Below are positions 7,860 through 15,588 of a DNA stretch of 56,092 nucleotides, piece by piece. The stretch comes from Lachnospiraceae bacterium Zagget2 (GTDB lineage: Bacteria; Bacillota; Clostridia; Lachnospirales; Lachnospiraceae). The notes under the pieces are model-generated. The model ran no database searches. It saw only the letters and a list, made by a program, of their open reading frames with translations, and was not told where the DNA came from. A program made the translations under genes and the position numbers. The stretch covers positions 1 to 56,092 of the forward strand of contig MSHD01000046.1 of assembly GCA_001941045.1 (NCBI GenBank). Direction: 5' to 3'. How positions within the stretch are numbered: position 1 is the first letter of the stretch; the number at the start of each line of letters is the position of its first letter.

Positions 7860-8957
7860 TCACTTCTCCCGGATGTACTGTTTCAGAAACTCATACATCT
7901 CCTGCTCCGTCGGCGGGCAGCCCTTCAGACTGTGATGGAAATGCGACGTACAATTCCCGATTCCCAGCTCGCCGCTCTTCCCGCGCCAGCCCTGTCCGAT
8001 ACAGATCTTCTCCGGGAAATCCTTCAGAAGTCCGTCCTTGTCCAGCATATCCAGTGCCGGAAGCAGATAACCATAACAGGCGCTGCAGGAGTCCACTTCC
8101 TCCGCCAGATCCGAGAGTCGCATGATCCGCTCGCGATCCGGCAGAATCGCCTCATGAAGCGGCGCATCAAGCTCGCGGATGACCGCCTTGCGCACGTCCG
8201 CACAGCCGACGCCGAGCTTCTCCGCCAGGCGGATGTAAGGAACATCGTCCGGCCGGTAATCCATCAGCCCACAGACATAGGCATCAAGCAGCACCGGATC
8301 CGCCGCCGCCATCAGGCGGTCCATCTGTGTCGGATTCCCGCCCTCCTCAAAAGTCAGGTCGCCGCAGATGCCGTCCACAAGGATGAAATCCTGGTGAATC
8401 GCCTTGTTCAGATGAGCGATCGGACGATGCAGCCCCTCCGAGTGGAAGCGACGCTTCTCCTTATTCGTGATCAGACCTTTCATGTTCTTCAGCGCGCAGG
8501 TCATCCGCGTCTGGCAATGTCCCTTCATAACCGGCACATTGATCAGAAAATCAACGTCCTGCACACACTTGCAGATCTGAATCTTCATTCCCGCAGCGTC
8601 CACCGGCACGCCCGGCTCCTTCTGGCAGTCGATCAGTTCCACTCCATAGTCGGAGGCCAGCTTCCGGTAGCCGCACACACGGAAAGCCTCCTGCGTACGG
8701 TCACCGACCCAGGAACCTTCCATAATCTTAATCTTCTCATAACCGCGATCCTGCAGGTACTCGAGAATTCCCGCAATCACCTCTGTGTGGGTCGTGCCGC
8801 CGACACTCGCCGGCGCCGCGGAGACCAGATTCGGCTTGAGAGCAATCCGTTTCTCCCGGTCGCCGATCATCCCTGCCAGGTCTGCCTCCTCAAGAAGCTG
8901 CTTCGTCAGTTCCTTGTACTCTGTTCCATATATGACTAAAATCTCATTTTTCTTCAT
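7860..8957 (-). CDS. DUF362 domain-containing protein
   Basis: This 365-residue protein matches the DUF362 family, whose function is unknown and which often carries iron-sulfur features. The N-terminal part has KPNLVSAAPASVGGTTH and the central part has LINVPVMKGHCQTRMTCALKNMKG, both characteristic. The C-terminal third is cysteine-rich (CSACYG, then single cysteines before CIGQGWRG, GNCTSH and KGCPP), so metal or cluster binding is possible, though no full ferredoxin motif is present. It is the first gene of the run leading to map and mgtE. A GGGAGG sits about ten bases before the ATG. Confidence 0.85.
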   Translation of the reverse strand: MKKNEILVIYGTEYKELTKQLLEEADLAGMIGDREKRIALKPNLVSAAPASVGGTTHTEVIAGILEYLQDRGYEKIKIMEGSWVGDRTQEAFRVCGYRKLASDYGVELIDCQKEPGVPVDAAGMKIQICKCVQDVDFLINVPVMKGHCQTRMTCALKNMKGLITNKEKRRFHSEGLHRPIAHLNKAIHQDFILVDGICGDLTFEEGGNPTQMDRLMAAADPVLLDAYVCGLMDYRPDDVPYIRLAEKLGVGCADVRKAVIRELDAPLHEAILPDRERIMRLSDLAEEVDSCSACYGYLLPALDMLDKDGLLKDFPEKICIGQGWRGKSGELGIGNCTSHFHHSLKGCPPTEQEMYEFLKQYIREK

Positions 8958-9005
8958 CTCATCCAGACCTCCCGCTCCTTATCATAACAGAATTAAACGC
9001 AAAAT

Positions 9006-9050
9006 AAAATACCCCGCTCCGACAAAAAATTGCCGGAGCAGGGTATTTTA
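9006..9050 (-). terminator. intrinsic terminator after the marR gene
   Basis: Read on the minus strand, this is a long GC-rich hairpin (CTCCG arm against CGGAG, extended by ATACCC against GGGTAT) with an AT-rich loop, followed by TTTTATTTT. It lies just after the MarR stop at 9060 and separates the MarR operon from the DUF362 operon. Confidence 0.9.
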
Positions 9051-9059
9051 ATCTGATGC

Positions 9060-9551
9060 CTATTTTGAATCCGTCACGGCGCAGTTCTTTGCATGGTAAA
9101 TGTTACTCCGAAAATATTTCAAACATTCTCCAAGCACGTAGATGGCATTATCCAACTGTTCATCTGTCACTTTTATTCCGGCTCTCATCTTCTTATAAAT
9201 TTCATTATCGTAATCTGCATGTTTTTCATGAACAAGTCTTCCCTTTTCTGTCACAAACAGGCAGCTTCGCCGTCGATCTTCCAAATCTACTCTCTTTTCA
9301 ATCAGACCTTTGCTTTCCAGCTTGTCAACCGTAACTGATACAGTCCCCTTGCGTCGATAAGTTTTTTCAGCGAGCTCATTCTGATTCAACCCTTCATTCT
9401 CTGCTATTAATTTTAGCGTGTGAACCTCATTTGAATACAGCAAATCACCTGTCCCGTAATTTTTCGGGCTGATATTATTATATGTATCTATTCTTGCCGC
9501 CTCATAAATTTCATCAATCAGATGTTGAAACTTTTTTTCACTTTCCAGCAT
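9060..9551 (-). CDS. MarR family transcriptional regulator
   Basis: This 163-residue protein is a winged-helix regulator of the MarR type. Recognition features are NEGLNQNELAEKTYRRKGTVS (helix-turn-helix, about residues 55-75), LESKGLIEKRVDLEDRRRS (wing with the D-R-R motif) and LFVTEKGR. Such proteins usually repress their own operon and are released by small molecules. It is the last gene of the run DUF5058, membrane partner, dipeptidase, C-S lyase. The repeats in front of DUF5058 at 13212-13254 are good candidates for its binding sites. The second in-frame ATG, about nine bases after GGGGG, is a better start than the one at 9557. Confidence 0.92.
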   Translation of the reverse strand: MLESEKKFQHLIDEIYEAARIDTYNNISPKNYGTGDLLYSNEVHTLKLIAENEGLNQNELAEKTYRRKGTVSVTVDKLESKGLIEKRVDLEDRRRSCLFVTEKGRLVHEKHADYDNEIYKKMRAGIKVTDEQLDNAIYVLGECLKYFRSNIYHAKNCAVTDSK

Positions 9552-9674
9552 CGTCATTATCCCCCATCCAACCTGCTATTTTATGCCGTCACGGAAATAT
9601 ATTCCATCACTTCGAAACTGTTCCGATGACATCTTACCACAGGTGAATCGGGAAACGCAAGGTATCCAGAAAAC

Positions 9675-10880
9675 TCAGCTTTTGTATAATACTGCACGCA
9701 TTCGATCCAATGCCGCAGCGAGCATACTTTGAGGGCAGCCAATATTCAATCGCAAATGTCCTTCTCCTCCCGGCCCAAACCAGGTACCTGGAACACAGAT
9801 CACCGCAGCTTCCAATGCTATCATGTGTAAGAGAGCCTCATCGCTGAAACCTAAATCCGTCAGATCCAGCCAGCACAAAAAAGTTCCTTCCGGTCTGATC
9901 ATAGATATCCCCGGCATATATTTCGTAATGTATCGCTCCAGAAAATCCACATTATTCTGCAGGTAAGAAAGTTCTTCTTCCATCCATGCATGTCCCTCCG
10001 GTGAATAAGCAGCTGTAACCGCCTCAATTCCAAATGTATTGGAAATATCCAGAGACATGGCATCTTTTACCGTGTTGAAGCGTTTTCGTATCCTTTCATC
10101 TGGAATCACTGTAATCGATGTTTTTAAGCCTGCCACATTAAATGTTTTTCCAGGTGCGGTAAAAAGTATCGTTCTTTCTTCGTATTGATCATCAAGTGCA
10201 GGGAGAGGATGATGAACATAACCATCATAAACAATATCGCTGTGAATTTCATCTGTGACCAGCAGCATGTTGTTTGCAAAACAGATCTCCGCCACCCGCC
10301 TCAGTTCCCCTTCCGTCCAGACTCTCCCGACCGGATTATGTGGACTACACAGAATCATCAGCTTATTCTCCGGTACTGCTGCAAGTTTCTCCAGTTCCGA
10401 AAAATTCATCTCATATCTTCCATTGTTCTGCAATAATCCATTATTTACAATACGTCTTCCGGTCTTTCTAATCAAAGAAGCAAAAGGGTCATATACAGGT
10501 TGCTGGATAATTACACCATCGCCTTCTTCTGTAAATGCCCGTATTGCCACATTAATACCGGCCACTACCGTTGGCACTACTGAGATCCAATCGGATTGAA
10601 TTTCCCAGTTAAATTGTTTTTTCTGCCAGAAGCAGACAGACTCGTAAAAACTCTTACCCGGCGAACAGTAGCCAAAAATTTCCTTTTCAACCCTGTTATG
10701 TAACGCTTCTATAATAACCGGAGCACAACCAAATTCTGTATCCGCCAGCCACATGGGAATCATATCCTCAGGAAATTCATAGGGCATAAATTTGCTCACT
10801 GCTGCGGAATGCCATTTCATGTCGTTTGTTTGTTTTCTGTCTATCACCCGGTCAAAATCGTATATCTCACTCATCTCCAT
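9675..10880 (-). CDS. patB: PatB/MalY-type pyridoxal-phosphate C-S lyase
   Basis: This fold-type I aminotransferase-like enzyme of 401 residues belongs to the MalY/PatB branch, which cleaves cystathionine, cysteine and S-substituted cysteines to a thiol, pyruvate and ammonia. Visible family blocks are MIPMWLADTEF near the N-terminus, SPHNPVGRVW, DEIHSDIVYDG (cofactor aspartate) and TAPGKTFNVAGL, whose lysine would bind pyridoxal phosphate. The C-terminal GPGGEGHLRLNIGCP carries the carboxylate-binding arginine. With a dipeptidase directly upstream and transport-like membrane proteins above that, it probably acts on cysteine conjugates freed from a dipeptide. The true substrate is not shown by sequence. 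Confidence 0.93.
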   Translation of the reverse strand: MEMSEIYDFDRVIDRKQTNDMKWHSAAVSKFMPYEFPEDMIPMWLADTEFGCAPVIIEALHNRVEKEIFGYCSPGKSFYESVCFWQKKQFNWEIQSDWISVVPTVVAGINVAIRAFTEEGDGVIIQQPVYDPFASLIRKTGRRIVNNGLLQNNGRYEMNFSELEKLAAVPENKLMILCSPHNPVGRVWTEGELRRVAEICFANNMLLVTDEIHSDIVYDGYVHHPLPALDDQYEERTILFTAPGKTFNVAGLKTSITVIPDERIRKRFNTVKDAMSLDISNTFGIEAVTAAYSPEGHAWMEEELSYLQNNVDFLERYITKYMPGISMIRPEGTFLCWLDLTDLGFSDEALLHMIALEAAVICVPGTWFGPGGEGHLRLNIGCPQSMLAAALDRMRAVLYKS

Positions 10881-10953
10881 TCTACTGTCATGATTACTAA
10901 GTCAATACATCCTTCAGCACACGTCGAATGTTTCCTCTGGCCAGCCTCTCTAT

Positions 10954-11874
10954 CTACCTTTCGTGGAAACCTGCTTTTTTTAACGCATCAAACAGGATAT
11001 TCATCCGGTCAGGACTGCCCACCTCGAAAGTGCCTGTAACTCCGTCAAAATCGGTGCCGATCGCAACACATTCCTCTCCTCCGACACTCATCATATGACG
11101 CACCTGCGCGATGATCGCCTCAACAGTACTATCCTTCCTGGAAGTATCCTGATGCAGAAATTCCGGTCCAAAATTAATGCCAGCCACACCGCCATGATCA
11201 GCCAATGCACAAATCATCTCATCAGTCAGATTACGCGTATGCGGGGATAACGCACGACAATTGGAATGAGAAGCCACAAAAGGACTCTTGCATATTTGAA
11301 CCACATCCCAGAAACCACCGTCAGACAGATGTGAGACGTCTACCAGCATCCCCATCTCATTCATCCTCATTACCGCCTCTTTGCCAAAGGCTGTCAGTCC
11401 TGCAGCCATGATCTCTGGATCAACAGAATTAGGAAATCCAAAACAGTTTTGTTCGTTCCATGTCAGAGAAATCAGCCGTACTCCCATGTTATAGTACTCT
11501 TCCAGTTTCTCCATTTTTCCATCTACAGGCCTTCCATCTTCAATAGTCAAAAATGCAGAACACTTTCCGGCAATTCGATTTTTCTCCAGATCTGCAAAGC
11601 TTCCAGCCCAGGCCAGGGCATCTGAATGAACCTCCAGTGTATGCCAGAGGATTTCCCGCAAAATCCGAATATATTCGTCGTCTGCAGGAATCCCTTCACC
11701 CATTTTCTTACGAAAAGACATAGGCGGCATAAAAATAGCAAAGAACTGTGCTTCCGTCCCTCCGGCCAACATACGCTTTACATCTGCCATCGTCTTCTCT
11801 ATGGTATAAATATCATCTTTCCGTAGCAAAAATGCCTGCATTAATGTATCACAATGCATATCAATATAGTTCAT
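10954..11874 (-). CDS. membrane (renal) dipeptidase, C-terminus cut by an in-frame TAG
   Basis: This is a zinc dipeptidase of the M19 family, which hydrolyses dipeptides such as Cys-Gly conjugates. Metal ligands are visible in order: MHCDT, TIEDGRP, VDVSHLSD, ASHSNCRAL and GTDFDG. The reading frame stops at TAG after GFHER (306 residues). In the same frame the DNA goes on with IERLARGNIRRVLKDVLT and then a stop at 10897, and those 18 residues match the normal family C-terminal helix. So one nonsense base change probably removed the last helix. The core active site is intact, so partial activity remains possible. It sits 3 bases after the membrane gene upstream and in front of patB. Confidence 0.88.
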   Translation of the reverse strand: MNYIDMHCDTLMQAFLLRKDDIYTIEKTMADVKRMLAGGTEAQFFAIFMPPMSFRKKMGEGIPADDEYIRILREILWHTLEVHSDALAWAGSFADLEKNRIAGKCSAFLTIEDGRPVDGKMEKLEEYYNMGVRLISLTWNEQNCFGFPNSVDPEIMAAGLTAFGKEAVMRMNEMGMLVDVSHLSDGGFWDVVQICKSPFVASHSNCRALSPHTRNLTDEMICALADHGGVAGINFGPEFLHQDTSRKDSTVEAIIAQVRHMMSVGGEECVAIGTDFDGVTGTFEVGSPDRMNILFDALKKAGFHER

Positions 11875-11877
11875 ATA

Positions 11878-12447
11878 TTATCTCTTCAACCTCGCCGCAA
11901 ATGTTACAAGTAAGGCGCCGTACACACTGGGCAACGCATAAGACAAAGAATCTACCACTACGTCTGGAAGGATGGAGAGCAGGAAATTTCCTCCCAGTAT
12001 TACAACTATCAATACCACAAAATTAACAATTACCGAGGCAACAATACCAATCACGCCGGCAAACTCATTTTTACGAGTCCCAATCTTTGTACCAATCGCC
12101 GCCTGCGCAGCTGTAGCTGCTGGAATTCGCATATTTGTAATGTTACCAGCCACAAAGCTGATATAGGAACCCGTAATCCCAATCATAGGAAAATAAACCG
12201 TTGGTTCCAATATCCAGGTAAATATCTCGATACCAACCATCGTCACTGCAGCCTGCCCGATCACTGACCATCCCGGGTGAAAATCAAGTGCAAAGGAAAA
12301 ATACAGGGCCGGGATAAAGCTCAGTATCAGTATAAGAAACATACTAAAAGTTCCGAACCGATGCACCTTGGGAATATATTCCTTTTCATAAAGTTCTTCT
12401 TTTTCCTGTTCAGACATGACACTGGATGAATTTTTCTGCTCGTTCAT
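11878..12447 (-). CDS. membrane protein partner of the DUF5058 protein
   Basis: This 189-residue protein has a charged N-terminal tail (about 35 residues) and then four or five hydrophobic helices. It carries a glycine- and threonine-rich segment, FPMIGITGSYISFVAGN, that resembles MRVGMIGSASTELTAAS in the DUF5058 protein encoded just upstream. Homologues are sometimes labelled mechanosensitive channel, but I see no MscS features. The pair could form a two-part permease for the substrate that the downstream dipeptidase and C-S lyase use; that is inference. The ATG at 12447 follows GGAGGAG; the longer frame upstream has no binding site. Confidence 0.75.
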   Translation of the reverse strand: MNEQKNSSSVMSEQEKEELYEKEYIPKVHRFGTFSMFLILILSFIPALYFSFALDFHPGWSVIGQAAVTMVGIEIFTWILEPTVYFPMIGITGSYISFVAGNITNMRIPAATAAQAAIGTKIGTRKNEFAGVIGIVASVIVNFVVLIVVILGGNFLLSILPDVVVDSLSYALPSVYGALLVTFAARLKR

Positions 12448-12463
12448 TTGATTCTTCTCCTCC

Positions 12464-13192
12464 TTAAAGCAATGCGTTGGATAACGCGCCAATGACAATA
12501 CCTCCCAGGACACTGAATGCCATAGCCCATTGTCTTAACCATTTTTTACCGGACTTTTCAGCTGCAATATTTATCCCAAGCATAAGAATTGCTGCAAAAA
12601 TCAATGAAATCGTATGTGGAAGACTCTTTTTTGCCTGTATATATGACAGCGCCAGAAAAATTACGAAAGGAAGCAGAGAACTGATAAGCCATGACAAAAC
12701 AGATCGTTTTTTCCCTTCTTCAGGCACAATTACCTTATTCAAAGCTTTTCCGATCCCCCGTGTAACAAACGGAACAAAAATAAGATATCCGGCGCTCATC
12801 ACAGCGCAACACCATAGTGACGCCGTGAATGCTGCCCCAGTCAAGGTATCCACCCCCAACGTTACCCCTGCTGCCTCTGCGCCAATACTCGCCGCGGTAA
12901 GTTCCGTACTGGCTGACCCTATCATGCCGACACGCATAAGCGTAAATGGTGCACCCAACATGGAAATCATTGACAGGGCAACCACAAAAACCGACACCGC
13001 AGGCCCAACAGCCACAATTCCCCCAGAACGCATACATACCTTTATCTCCTCATTCGTCAGGACGCCGGTCTGATTTACATACTTTCTTGCCATTCGATAA
13101 AGTACTACCGACTGAAGGACTGCAACAGCTATGATCAGCAAAGCAAATACCCACATGATTGTCGAATTAGCAAGTGACATTATGTTTTCCAT
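12464..13192 (-). CDS. DUF5058 family membrane protein
   Basis: This 242-residue integral membrane protein has five or six helices: an N-terminal anchor, then helices around residues 50-80, 100-150 and three near the C-terminus. It matches the DUF5058 family as I remember it. It is the first gene of its operon, 54 bases downstream of a consensus promoter, with AGGAGGAG before its ATG. The downstream genes (membrane partner, dipeptidase, C-S lyase, MarR) suggest a transport role for a small sulfur-containing or dipeptide substrate. No function is established for the family to my knowledge. Confidence 0.8.
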   Translation of the reverse strand: MENIMSLANSTIMWVFALLIIAVAVLQSVVLYRMARKYVNQTGVLTNEEIKVCMRSGGIVAVGPAVSVFVVALSMISMLGAPFTLMRVGMIGSASTELTAASIGAEAAGVTLGVDTLTGAAFTASLWCCAVMSAGYLIFVPFVTRGIGKALNKVIVPEEGKKRSVLSWLISSLLPFVIFLALSYIQAKKSLPHTISLIFAAILMLGINIAAEKSGKKWLRQWAMAFSVLGGIVIGALSNALL

Positions 13193-13211
13193 ACTTCTCC
13201 TCCTTTTGATT

Positions 13212-13254
13212 AGTCTTATTATAAGACTGTCTTATTATCGAACTAATTATAAGA
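13212..13254 (-). promoter_or_regulatory. operator-like inverted and direct repeats
   Basis: The 17-base sequence at 13212-13228 is a perfect inverted repeat (AGTCTTAT, one base, ATAAGACT). The half-site GTCTTATTAT occurs again at 13229-13238, and an inverted half (AATTATAAGA) overlaps the promoter -10 element at 13245-13254. This cluster sits between the transcription start and the DUF5058 ribosome binding site. It fits the binding sites of the MarR protein encoded at the end of the same operon, but that pairing is inferred. Confidence 0.65.
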
Positions 13255-13274
13255 AAAGTATCGAAATTTGTCAA
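13246..13274 (-). promoter_or_regulatory. consensus sigma-A promoter of the DUF5058 operon
   Basis: Read on the minus strand the site has TTGACA at 13274-13269 and TATAAT at 13251-13246, with a 17-base spacer. Both hexamers match the consensus exactly. Transcription should begin near 13239, giving a leader of about 45 bases. Confidence 0.88.
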
Positions 13275-13278
13275 CATT

Positions 13279-13321
13279 AAAAAAGGCAGTCGAGATATTA
13301 TTTTTTCTCTCGAACTGCCCC
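13279..13321 (-). terminator. terminator after the carbohydrate-binding lipoprotein gene
   Basis: On the minus strand this is a hairpin of GGCAGTTCGAGA against TCTCGACTGCC with an A/T-rich loop, followed by six T residues. It lies between the lipoprotein gene end (13350) and the promoter of the DUF5058 operon. Confidence 0.88.
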
Positions 13322-13349
13322 TGAAATCAATTTATTTTTCTATCTATCA

Positions 13350-15476
13350 TTACAGCTCCGGTTTCGCCACCTCATGGTTCGACCAGGAGTCCGCCTCCGA
13401 AGCGCCGGAGAAGTCAGCCGACGCGCTGTAAGAGTCCACGGTAATCGTGTAAGAGCTCGTGCCCTCCACATAGACGGTGCCGTCCGTCCCGACAATTGAT
13501 ACGGTGTTGCCGGAGGCGTCTGTAATCGCACCCTCTGCGTAGAGACAGGTCAGGGTGCTGTCACCGGTCACGATTCACTCGGAATCCTCACTGAGATAGA
13601 TGCTGCAGTAGCCGCTTCCGCCATCTCCGGCATAAGTCTCATCGTCGATCACCGCACCGGTCAGCGTGCTGCCATCCATGATGTAGAAATCCAGCTTGCT
13701 GATGCTATCCCAGATCACATCGCCTTCCATCTCCTGATCGGCGGCTGTGAAAGAACACTGCGAGCCGTTCGCTCCGGAAGTCCCCCAGCCGCGCTCGTTG
13801 TCATTTCCGGTGCACATCAGGAAGAACTCACAGTCATCCGCCGTCGTGATATCCACATCGGAAATATAAATCTCACTCTCCGTATTCGTCGTGTAGAAAA
13901 TACCGCCATTCTCGGAGGTCAGGCTGCCACCGATGATCTGCATTGTACTCGTTCCGACCTCGGAGTCCCCGGACATGCTCTGGTAGACAATCACCGTCCA
14001 GGTCGTGTCATTCTGGTCAAGATCACTCATATTTCCGGTAATATCGCAGTCAAAGAGATGAATCGTATTGAGTCCTTCCATGCAGATCGCCTCGGAACCG
14101 GTTGCCGTGAGTTCCGCATCGTTCACCGCGATATCCGCCGTGCAGTAGAGCGCCGGGGAGCCAACACCGTTGCTCGTGTAAGTTCCACCGTCGATCACCA
14201 TCGTGCCGCCGCCGCGGTCACTGCGGATCGCCGCTGCGGACTCACCGTTTGTCTCCACGGTCAGATCCCAGGCGTACAGCGTGCCGCCACCTGCCGCATG
14301 GACACCGCCCGAGGTATCCTGCTCTGTCAGAATCGTTGTATCCAGCACATAGGCCGTGCCGTCCCCATAGGCGAAGACGCCCGCGCCGCCCGCCGCGTCG
14401 GTCGTGATCGTAGAATCGGAGACCGTCAGTGTCCCATCCGTCACCAGCATGGCTGCTCCGACGCCGTAGAAACTCGAATTGTCGCCGCCGGTGCTATCGG
14501 AGGAGCTGCGCTCCACCGTCACATCCTCAAAAGTGACCGCTGCGCCGTTCGACACCAGAACCGCATTCTCATCAATGCCGGTAGAAGAAATCGTCTCGCC
14601 TTCCACCTCTGTATCCTCTGTATATTCATTTACCGCATCATAGCTGTCGACGCCGGAGGAACTGCCTCCCATATCGCCGCCCATACCCATACCGGCGGAA
14701 ACAAGAATTTCCGTAATCGCACCGTCTTCATCGAAGGTAATCTGCAGCATGCAGCCCTCTGTGATATCATCAAGACTTCCGGATTCTGTGCTGCCATCCT
14801 CGCCTTCTACGACAATGACTGACTCGTCGCCGATCGTCAGGATGCCCTGTGCTCCACCGGGCATGCCTTCATCCGGTACTTCTCCACCTTCGGCTCCTTC
14901 TCCGGCCTCACCGTCCGGTTTTTCCGGAACTTCGCCGCTCTCCGCGTCCGGCGCCTCCCCTTCCTGCAGGTCATCGGGTGCTTCGCCGTCTTCCATATCC
15001 GGTGCTTCCCCTTCCTGCATACCCGAAGGTGCCTCGCCGTTCATGCCTCCGCCCGGCTGGCCGCCTCCCTGACCCCGGCCTCCGCCGTTTCCTCCTTCGG
15101 GTTCTTCGCCGCCTCCCATGTCTGGCAGATCATCGGGTGCTTCGCCGTCTTCCATATCCGGCGCTTCGCCGCCCTGCATATCAGAAGGCTCCTCACCGTC
15201 CATGCCTTCGCCCGGCTGGCCGCCTCCCATACCGACGCCCATGCCGACGTTCAGCGTCACCTCACTGCCATCGACACTCTCTACCGTACCGGTGAGCGTC
15301 GTCGAGACAAGCTCTTCCTCCGTATCGTCTGTATAGACAAATGTATTTTCTGATACCGCACTCTCGGTCTGGCTCTCTGTCGTATCCGTCGCCGTCTGCG
15401 AGCAGCCAGCCGTTGCCAGCATGGCAGCTGACACCATAACAAGGCCGCACAGCAGCCTGATTTTCCTGTAACGCAT
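13350..15476 (-). pseudogene. secreted carbohydrate-binding-domain lipoprotein interrupted by an in-frame TGA
   Basis: The gene begins with a lipoprotein signal (hydrophobic core, then ATAGC) after an AGGAGG site. Residues about 45-70 form a beta segment, and about 75-215 are a low-complexity Gly/Pro/Glu/Asp/Met stretch made of imperfect repeats such as GEAPDMEDGEAPDDL. From about 220 on, many short beta repeats (T-D-G-T-L-T-V-S-D-S type) resemble the DUF4353 carbohydrate-binding domain. Translation stops at TGA (13575-13577) after 633 residues. The same frame continues for 74 codons (IVTGDSTLT onwards) with clear family character, to TAA at 13350. A TGG to TGA change at a tryptophan that I recall in this motif explains it. 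The 633-residue product may still be made and exported. Confidence 0.75.
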
Positions 15477-15510
15477 TGCTGATCCTCCTCTGAATATCTT
15501 TTTTACCCAT

Positions 15511-15541
15511 AAAAATACCCCGCGGTTTCCCTACGGGGTAT
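15511..15541 (-). terminator. terminator hairpin between the HAD gene and the lipoprotein gene
   Basis: On the minus strand the stem ATACCCCG pairs with CGGGGTAT and is followed by TTTTT. It lies 48 bases after the HAD gene stop and only 35 bases before the lipoprotein ATG, so it may end HAD transcription or act as an attenuator in the lipoprotein leader. Confidence 0.8.
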
Positions 15542-15545
15542 CCGA

Positions 15546-15568
15546 CCGGCTCATCATACAGGAGCCGG
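15546..15568 (-). other. hairpin in the lipoprotein leader
   Basis: A perfect seven-base stem (CCGGCTC against GAGCCGG, nine-base loop) lies immediately upstream of the terminator hairpin at 15511-15541. It has no T tract of its own. I see no convincing promoter between the terminator and the lipoprotein start. Confidence 0.55.
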
Positions 15569-15588
15569 ATGTTGTAAATGTGAAAAAT

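Noticed and set aside
13575-13577. Selenocysteine or pyrrolysine recoding at the in-frame stops (here TGA, and TAG at 10954)
   Set aside because: Neither protein is a known seleno- or pyrrolysine protein, no recoding hairpin is evident after the TGA, and ordinary genes here use TGA and TAG as stops.
14967-15165. Repeats in the lipoprotein gene considered as a CRISPR array
   Set aside because: The repeats are in-frame coding repeats of irregular length and spacing, with no unique spacers of constant size and no cas genes.
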